Source: Hymenobacter tibetensis (GTDB lineage Bacteria; Bacteroidota; Bacteroidia; Cytophagales; Hymenobacteraceae). Taken from it: 64,000 nucleotides of DNA. The position numbers and the translations under genes are program-made. Positions 58,675-64,000 of the stretch are shown here, piece by piece. How positions within the stretch are numbered: position 1 is the stretch's first letter; every line of letters starts with the position of its first letter. The notes beneath the pieces are model-generated. The model saw only the letters and a program-made list of their open reading frames with translations, did no database searches and was not told where the DNA came from. The stretch is taken from assembly GCF_022827545.1 (NCBI RefSeq), contig NZ_CP094669.1:2074001-2138000 (forward strand), given 5' to 3'.

Positions 58675-59688
58675 TTATGTTAATTCTGCAAGGAAGGCCA
58701 TGGTGTCTACTCCATCGGCGTATTCTGATACACCGGGGCACTGGGCCTGCCCGAAAGCCACACTTCCGGCCCATATGCCACTGCCCGAGACAATGCATTG
58801 CGTTTGCGCTGCCACATCCGTTAGTTGATCCACCAAGTCCACCTCGTGTGCATACGTGCCGTAATGCAGCACCGAAATAGGAGAAACCAGCAGCGGGCTT
58901 TCTAGCAGCAGCAGGAAACCGGTATCCAGGTGGGGTACCCCGTTTACCAGCAGAATGCTTTTGTTGTAGTCGTAGTTGTTGTTGTACTTATGATGGTTGG
59001 CTACGTGGTGCCACGGCTGCAAGGAGTCTAGCAGCGGCGAAAAGTTGTAGTTCTTCGGCACGAAGAGCTTGCTCACGTTGCGGCAGCCCAGCCCGTAATA
59101 GCGGAAGATATCTTCTCCTAATAGCCCTAATTCGTGGTCGGTTTCGTTGCCGGTTAGTACGGCCAGACTTGTGCGGTTACGGCGGATGATGTGGGGCCGC
59201 TTGCCAAAATAGTAGTCGAAATACCGCGCCGTGTTGTCGGAACCCGTGGCAATGAAGGCATCGGCAGCGTTGAGCCGCTCCAGGATCTGCACGCGTTCCT
59301 GAAAGCGGGGCTCGATGCGCGTCAGTTCTCCTAAAATCCAGGTCATGAGGATTGCGTCGTCTTTGCTGAGCTTCGCGAGGAGCGTGTGGCCACTTAGTAG
59401 CACGCAAAGCGCGTCATGGAAACCCACCAACGGAATATTTCCGGCCATCACAACCCCAACCTGGCGCGGCACAGCCGGCTCAGCGGGGTAGCGGGCTGCC
59501 CAGCGCCGCAGAGGCTCCTCAGCCAGCATTTCGCTTATACTATGCACGGCCAGCGTCACGCTAGGCTGGTCGAACCAGGCGTTGCGGTTGCGTGCCTGCG
59601 CAGCTAATTGGGCTAAAGTATCGGGGGAGAGTTGGCGCAGGTGCTGGCCTAGGGCAACAAAAGCGGCCAGGCGGTCGGAGTGGATCAT
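58675..59688 (-). CDS. LuxC-like acyl-CoA reductase
   Basis: A 337-residue LuxC-family reductase. It has VVMAGNIPLVGFHDALCVLL (NADPH-binding, G-x-x-P loop), DAFIATGSDNTARYFDYYF, LGLLGEDIFRYYGLGCRNVSKLFVP with the catalytic Cys in GCRNV. LuxC takes an acyl group from acyl-CoA or from LuxE and reduces it with NADPH to fatty aldehyde. A LuxE-like synthetase is 18 kb away (39402-40403). No luciferase genes are present, so a role in lipid, wax or pigment metabolism is more likely than light. It is divergent from a ferredoxin gene. Confidence 0.85.
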   Translation of the reverse strand: MIHSDRLAAFVALGQHLRQLSPDTLAQLAAQARNRNAWFDQPSVTLAVHSISEMLAEEPLRRWAARYPAEPAVPRQVGVVMAGNIPLVGFHDALCVLLSGHTLLAKLSKDDAILMTWILGELTRIEPRFQERVQILERLNAADAFIATGSDNTARYFDYYFGKRPHIIRRNRTSLAVLTGNETDHELGLLGEDIFRYYGLGCRNVSKLFVPKNYNFSPLLDSLQPWHHVANHHKYNNNYDYNKSILLVNGVPHLDTGFLLLLESPLLVSPISVLHYGTYAHEVDLVDQLTDVAAQTQCIVSGSGIWAGSVAFGQAQCPGVSEYADGVDTMAFLAELT

Positions 59689-59940
59689 GAAAAATCTAAA
59701 GGGTGAGGTAACAGATTGGACTCCAAAACAGGAGAGGAAGTTCGGCGTTCAGGCTGCGCGTGGTGCGTAGCAGGATCCACAACCCCGTTACGTTTCCGTT
59801 CGAGAGTTCAACGAATAGGAATCCATAAAAAACTCGCAAGGCTACGAGTTAGTTTCTACTTTTACGTGGGCAAGAAACCGCCAAACAAGTTTTTTTCGCG
59901 TAAATACACACCAGTACTCACTTCACCTGATTCTACGGCT

Positions 59941-60291
59941 ATGGCCATCATGATAACCGACGAGTGCATCAACTGTGGTGCCTGCGAACCGGAATGCCCC
60001 AATACTGCTATCTACGAAGGCGGCGCTGCATGGCGCTGGTCTGATGGTACTGCCTTAAAGGAAGTTACTATTGACGGCGGTAAAACCGTTTCTGGCGTTG
60101 CCCCCCAGACTCCCATCTCCGACGAGTATTACTACATCGTATCCGATAAGTGCACCGAGTGCGTGGGTTTCCATGAAGAACCGCAGTGTGCTGCCGTTTG
60201 CCCCGTAGACTGCTGCGTAGACGACCCCGACTACCGCGAACCACGGGAAAAACTGACAGCCAAAAAACAGTGGCTGCACGCCGAAGCGTAA
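59941..60291 (+). CDS. Dicluster [4Fe-4S] ferredoxin
   Basis: A 116-residue ferredoxin. The first cluster motif is CINCGACEPECPN, and the second CTECVGFHEEPQCAAVCP plus VDCC, with a loop of extra residues between the Cys as in the Alvin/Chromatium type of two-[4Fe-4S] ferredoxins. It serves as a low-potential electron carrier in the cytosol. The ATG at 59941 is used; longer in-frame extensions lack conservation. A perfect 32-base hairpin follows 13 bases past the stop. The divergent neighbour is a LuxC-like reductase. Confidence 0.92.
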   Translation: MAIMITDECINCGACEPECPNTAIYEGGAAWRWSDGTALKEVTIDGGKTVSGVAPQTPISDEYYYIVSDKCTECVGFHEEPQCAAVCPVDCCVDDPDYREPREKLTAKKQWLHAEA

Positions 60292-60304
60292 GCTTCAGCA
60301 CTTA

Positions 60305-60372
60305 AAGTAGCTGGCCCCACAAACAAAAACCCACTCGCAGGAGTGGGTTTTTGTTTGTGGGGCCAGCTACTT
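60305..60372. terminator. Perfect 32-bp hairpin terminator
   Basis: Arms 60305-60336 and 60341-60372 are completely complementary with loop GCAG; the arm contains AAACAAAAACCCACTC. It ends both the ferredoxin and the astacin-like transcripts. Confidence 0.88.
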
Positions 60373-60420
60373 GTCTTATTACCTGGTTTTTATAGTTCCA
60401 GCTATAAGCGTCGCGCTAGC

Positions 60421-61275
60421 TTAGTACATGGTATCGATGCCGCTCTTGTCGCCGGCCGACAAGCCGGTGCGCTGGATGTTGAAGGTTGAGCCGTCTTTCT
60501 TGACGATAGTGGGCTGGCCGTTCGAGGAGAAAGAATAGGACCCATACATCATGATAGACCCGAAATCCAAGGGGCCAAAGTCGGTGCCCGTATAGCCAAG
60601 GGCCGTGTACTTCGCAAAGTTGTTTTCGTACCCGCTTTCGATGTTTCCAGTGTTGATGGTCACGAAATTGTCGCGGTCAGTGCGGGTTTGCTCGTGAAAC
60701 AAGCCCAGGGCGTGCCCAATTTCGTGGATGGTATTGCCAGTGGAGCAGCCGGAGGCGAGGTTGATGTACTGCACTCTCCCCAGCCGGCCAATGTTGGACG
60801 AGCAGCCAGAGCCCACCCGGAACGTAACGTAAGCCGTTTGGGTGGTGCGCTGCACAAACCGAATAGTGGTATTCGCCTCCCAATGGGCAATGGCGTCCGT
60901 CACGCGGTTTTTGCTAGGCAAAGCACCGTCAATGGTGTAGTAGATGATGCCGCTCGGCCAAAGCCCGCTGTTGCGGCCGGCACTTTCCGGATGGGCCACC
61001 CGATCATTCACTTGCTCCGAGGTAAGTAGAATATCGCCTTCGTATACGTTTTCTCCGTTTACTTCCTGGTAAGCTATCGGCTGCCCCGACAGATAGCCAG
61101 TACGGATAGCCCCTGTCTGGCCAGGATAGGCCTCTTCGGCTTTAGCATCCTGGGTGGCCGCGCTGGTTGGATTGCTGTCTGGAGAAACTTCTTTATCACT
61201 GGCGCAGCCAGCCAACAACGATAAGGCGCCCAAGCCAGCCGACAAGGTGAGCATGGGTAAAAAGGTTTTCTTCAT
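60421..61275 (-). CDS. Astacin-like (M12A) zinc metalloprotease lipoprotein
   Basis: A 284-residue lipoprotein: MKKTFLPMLTLSAGLGALSL, lipobox LAGC with Cys24, a propeptide-like segment to about residue 100, then the astacin domain. The zinc site is HEIGHALGLFHEQTRTD at 184-200 (His184, 188, 194, Glu185), and the Met-turn is SIMMYGSYSF at 240-249. Six Cys are not fully kept; Cys158/Cys177 may bridge. Astacin proteases cut peptides outside the cell; in Bacteroidota, flavastacin- and myroilysin-type enzymes are known. It has no T9SS sorting domain; it is anchored by lipid, so likely periplasmic or on the outer membrane. Gene-poor DNA lies upstream. Confidence 0.88.
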   Translation of the reverse strand: MKKTFLPMLTLSAGLGALSLLAGCASDKEVSPDSNPTSAATQDAKAEEAYPGQTGAIRTGYLSGQPIAYQEVNGENVYEGDILLTSEQVNDRVAHPESAGRNSGLWPSGIIYYTIDGALPSKNRVTDAIAHWEANTTIRFVQRTTQTAYVTFRVGSGCSSNIGRLGRVQYINLASGCSTGNTIHEIGHALGLFHEQTRTDRDNFVTINTGNIESGYENNFAKYTALGYTGTDFGPLDFGSIMMYGSYSFSSNGQPTIVKKDGSTFNIQRTGLSAGDKSGIDTMY

Positions 61276-61626
61276 GGGAGGGTTGGTTTTGGGGTTGGAA
61301 CAGAACTCGTTTCTTGAATAGAAGGATATTACCCCACATAACCTAGCAATGAATTAATTATGTACTATTCAATTAATTATATATAGACTCAATAAGAGGC
61401 AATAGCATTGCGTAAGAAGCGGGCCAAACCCTTAGCGATGCGAGTCTAAAGCGTACCAAAATTGCCGCTCTGTCGTGGCTGAAGCTAGTATGGGAAGGCG
61501 GGTGTCCTTGAAACACAAACCTTACAGGCCATCCTACCAGCAGGTAATAGGTATCTATAATAGAAACGGGGCGCAAACTGTACACCACAGCCCGCGCCCC
61601 GCTCATACAATGAAATACTAGACTTA
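61276..61626. other. AT-rich intergenic region, about 350 bases
   Basis: Nothing coding is seen. It has AATTAATT twice within 61353-61380 (part of an AT-rich promoter-like stretch for the astacin gene). The hairpin at 61567-61601 is listed separately. Confidence 0.5.
61567..61601 (-). terminator. Probable terminator of the sugar amidotransferase gene
   Basis: CGGGGCGC and GCGCCCCG pair (61567-61574 with 61594-61601), with CTGT/ACAG inside, about 26 bases beyond the stop. Confidence 0.6.
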
Positions 61627-62832
61627 TTAAGTACCGCAGTTGAAGTACTTATCGTAAGCAGATTCCGGGATCAGATTCAGCTGGCTAAGGATTTTGATAG
61701 GCCAACGGAGCTTCCGGATCAGGGAGTAATTGTTAGGGTAGTCGCGGAAGGTTTTGGGTGGAGTTTTTACAATCTCCTCAAATTCCGCACGCGTCAAGCC
61801 CAAACGCTTGATGCACAGATTGATTACCCGCTCATCTTCGATGCCGTTGATGTGCTTTATGCGCTCCAAAGCCACCTCCCGGCTCATCTGGTCTGAGCGA
61901 ACCATGGCGGAATAGTTGAACAGGCGCCGGTCGATGTTGAACTTGGTCCGGTTGAGGTAGTAGATGACGCTTTGATAGAGGTCATCGAAGTAGTGCGCAC
62001 CAGGGTTCACCCAATCCAGTTCCCGGGTCAGCAATTCATCTACATCAGCCCGGACGTAGTCTACGTGGTAGAGCAGCGTTACGGTCTTGATACGGCGGAT
62101 GAAAGCGTAGTAGAACATCTGCTCCAAATCCAAGTGAAAACCAGGATCATTGGGCTTCCAAGGGCGCAGCGGGACAGTACCAAATCGTTTGTGTACCGCC
62201 TTCAGATATTTGCCATCCAGGTAGTTCCAAGTAAGCGGCGCAATGCCTTCCGTTCGGAACGACTGCCCGATTACCACCCGCTGGATGCCTTCTTTGGCTG
62301 CCACGCCATACAGTGCCGTGGCAATGCCTACGTCGGTGCCCTCTTCCATATCCGGCGTAGAAGCCTTTAGGAAGGCAATCTTCAGGTCTTTCGATTCGCG
62401 CCAGTCCGAGGTAATGGTACGCATTTCCACCCCAAGCTTGTGGCAGGCTTTTACCATGTTCTCGCCGGCTACAGGGTTGCCGAAGCCGTCGTTGAAGTGT
62501 ACGGCTAACGGGCGCAACCCTAGCTTCACCACGCAATACCAAAGGGTAAACGACGAGTCGCGGCCACCACTGACGCCTAACACGCAGTCGTATTTTTTAC
62601 CTCGGCCTAATTTCTTCAGGTCGGCGGCAATTTCCTGCACTTTGCGCTGTCCGGCTTCACCTAGAGGGAAAGCTCGGTCCATATGGTCGTGTACCTCACA
62701 GAAATTACATTCTCCCTTAGGATTGAAGGTGATGCCAGGAACCGTAGTATCCATGATACAACGCGTACAGCGCTGGTACCCTTGAGCAGTATGGGAGTGG
62801 GATACGGTACCTTCGCGAGTACGAGTCTCCAT
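61627..62832 (-). CDS. N-acetyl-sugar amidotransferase (WbpG/PseA-like, ATP-PPase fold)
   Basis: A 401-residue enzyme. An N-terminal Cys4 zinc-type module (CTRC at 22-25, CNFC at 42-45) precedes an ATP pyrophosphatase domain with SGGRDSS at 88-94. It belongs to the N-acetyl sugar amidotransferase family (WbpG, PseA, legionaminic-acid types) that converts an N-acetyl to an acetamidino group on sugar nucleotides using ammonia, normally supplied by a HisH/HisF-type pair. Neither partner gene is in the window. Immediately upstream is a nitrilase-family gene. The product likely decorates an LPS or capsule sugar. Confidence 0.88.
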   Translation of the reverse strand: METRTREGTVSHSHTAQGYQRCTRCIMDTTVPGITFNPKGECNFCEVHDHMDRAFPLGEAGQRKVQEIAADLKKLGRGKKYDCVLGVSGGRDSSFTLWYCVVKLGLRPLAVHFNDGFGNPVAGENMVKACHKLGVEMRTITSDWRESKDLKIAFLKASTPDMEEGTDVGIATALYGVAAKEGIQRVVIGQSFRTEGIAPLTWNYLDGKYLKAVHKRFGTVPLRPWKPNDPGFHLDLEQMFYYAFIRRIKTVTLLYHVDYVRADVDELLTRELDWVNPGAHYFDDLYQSVIYYLNRTKFNIDRRLFNYSAMVRSDQMSREVALERIKHINGIEDERVINLCIKRLGLTRAEFEEIVKTPPKTFRDYPNNYSLIRKLRWPIKILSQLNLIPESAYDKYFNCGT

Positions 62833-62952
62833 ATTGTATGGTGAAAAGGGGAAGAGCAGGTTGGTGTTGTAGCCTTGCAGAATGCAAGACGGAGCAGGAA
62901 GTGAAGCAGAACAGAAAGGGTCGGAACTCGATGAATTCCAGGTAGTACGGAA

Positions 62953-63903
62953 TTAAGACGGCAAGGTATCAAACTTAAAGCCCTTACGCAGCAACATCTC
63001 TCCAATTTGCGTGCCCTTTTCCCCTCTGTTGGGGCGAGGTATATCAACCACCACTAAATCGCCGGCAAACTCATTGAATTTTCCTTGGGCACGTACACCG
63101 GCCGCATCAACGGCCAACGAGCAGCCAATGCTTTTCTTGCCTTCATAAGGGCCACCTACAATGTAGCCTACAGAAGTAGTGCCTACCACAGCCACGTTGT
63201 AGAGGCGCGCCAGAATGGAATACGGCTTCACCCATTTCTCACGGTAGGGGTCTTGCTCTTCTGTGATAGAATAGTCGACGGTCCAGGAGGAAGGTGAGAG
63301 AATAAACTCGGCACCCATGCGGGCTAGCGTGTGCCCAATGGATAACCCGTCGATAAAGTTGTCGGCGCAGATGTTGACGCCAATTTTACCGAGCGGAGTA
63401 TCCACTACATTGAGCGTTTGGCCTACGGCGTAATAGGGCTGTTCTACCGTAAGCAAGTTGATTTTGTGGTACTTAGTAAGTATTTCTCCTTCGGGGTTGA
63501 TCAGCAGTGCCGCATTGTACACTTGGCCATTAGGAGCCAGCTCGGTGAGACCCGCACAGATGTAGATGTTGTGCCGAACAGCTTCTTGGCACAGCAGGTC
63601 GGAGTAGGTACCCGGAATGGGTTGTGCTTCCGTAAGGGCGCTTGGGTGCGTCCAGGCGAAGTCCAGCGTTTCGGGTAGCAAAATGACGTTGCAGCCGCGA
63701 GAGGCGGCTTCGGCTATCATGAGGGCCGCTCGTGCCAAGTTGCGGTCTGGTTCGCCACCTTCCACCAGCAATTGGCCCATTCCAATCCGAATGGTATCTG
63801 TGGCGGATGGCGTACTGGGTGTTGTTACCTCGGGTGCTGCTGGAGCAGGAGAAACCACTGGCTGTGGAGCAGGAGTTCTACGAAATTTAAACAAAGCGGC
63901 CAT
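62953..63903 (-). CDS. Nitrilase-family carbon-nitrogen hydrolase
   Basis: A 316-residue protein of the CN-hydrolase fold. The Glu-Lys-Cys triad is visible as Glu78 (VILLPETLD), Lys147 (TKYHKINLL) and Cys179 (GVNICADNF). The N-terminal 35 residues are Pro/Ala-rich and may be a linker. Enzymes of this fold hydrolyse amides or nitriles; in glutamine-dependent NAD synthetase the same fold releases ammonia from glutamine for an ATP-PPase domain. Here its neighbour, 120 bases downstream on the same strand, is an ATP-PPase sugar amidotransferase. A functional pair is a reasonable hypothesis. The start is ATG 63903. Confidence 0.85.
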   Translation of the reverse strand: MAALFKFRRTPAPQPVVSPAPAAPEVTTPSTPSATDTIRIGMGQLLVEGGEPDRNLARAALMIAEAASRGCNVILLPETLDFAWTHPSALTEAQPIPGTYSDLLCQEAVRHNIYICAGLTELAPNGQVYNAALLINPEGEILTKYHKINLLTVEQPYYAVGQTLNVVDTPLGKIGVNICADNFIDGLSIGHTLARMGAEFILSPSSWTVDYSITEEQDPYREKWVKPYSILARLYNVAVVGTTSVGYIVGGPYEGKKSIGCSLAVDAAGVRAQGKFNEFAGDLVVVDIPRPNRGEKGTQIGEMLLRKGFKFDTLPS

Positions 63904-64000
63904 GCTGCGAATCCAAAAAAAAGCCAGTGTTAAGGTGATTTATGCCATACATCTACCTTGTAAGATGTACAATAAGATCACCCTTTTTTCAACAAAGCAA

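Overview
The window looks like a chromosomal segment of a GC-rich Bacteroidota bacterium, most likely a Hymenobacter-type Cytophagales. The evidence is the TAnnTTTG promoter box in front of many genes, a secreted protein with a type IX secretion C-terminal sorting signal, Bacteroidota-typical families (DUF2851, DUF1573, fused alpha/beta 2-oxoacid dehydrogenase E1, short AMP nucleosidase, LuxE/LuxC homologues), weak Shine-Dalgarno sequences and coding DNA rich in G/C at third positions. The genus is inferred by eye; no database was searched. I see no phage, insertion sequence or CRISPR array.

Left part (1-9.0 kb): an envelope-polysaccharide region. A truncated methyltransferase, an O-antigen ligase and a Wzz-like protein read leftward. 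A Wzx-type flippase, a GT4 glycosyltransferase, a NodB-type deacetylase, a membrane GT2 glycosyltransferase and a TatD nuclease read rightward. At 9.0-13.3 kb are two GH28-type polygalacturonase-like enzymes, an asparaginase and tRNA-Ser(GGA). At 13.6-16 kb are a RibD-like reductase, a Thr/Gly-rich lipoprotein and a small secreted protein in otherwise gene-poor DNA.

At 16.3-22.7 kb lies a compact molybdenum hydroxylase locus: a Tat-exported [2Fe-2S] subunit, an FAD/[4Fe-4S] subunit, a molybdopterin subunit, an XdhC-like cofactor insertion factor and a MocA-like cytidylyltransferase. It resembles the periplasmic aldehyde oxidoreductase PaoABC with its maturation proteins. At 22.8-35.9 kb are an MFS exporter, a DinB-like protein, a TIMP/NTR-like secreted protein, an amidohydrolase lipoprotein, a STAS-like protein, AMP nucleosidase, a stand-alone HsdR-N nuclease-like protein, a beta-propeller-like T9SS cargo, an LTA-synthase-like sulfatase, a SUKH-like protein, alanine dehydrogenase and a DUF1573 protein.

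At 36-47 kb are housekeeping genes: 2-oxoacid dehydrogenase E1, LuxE-like synthetase, an NtrC-type regulator lacking a DNA-binding domain, RNase P RNA, RNase HI, MarC, a class V aminotransferase, AroQ and XerD. At 47-64 kb are a DUF6044-like membrane protein, FtsK and LolA, DUF2851, a polytopic membrane protein, a NeuD-like acetyltransferase, TrhO, a nucleoside phosphorylase, a LuxC-like reductase, a ferredoxin, an astacin-like protease, and a sugar amidotransferase next to a nitrilase-family amidase.

Between genes there are many long perfect hairpin terminators and at least three interspersed repeat families. One of them (core TTGCGCA between GTGA-rich and TCAC-rich arms) runs into two genes and creates false N-terminal extensions. 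The most interesting leads are the nitrilase/ATP-PPase amidotransferase pair, this repeat family, promoters placed exactly six bases before ATG (leaderless transcripts), and twin palindromes inside the molybdenum hydroxylase locus.
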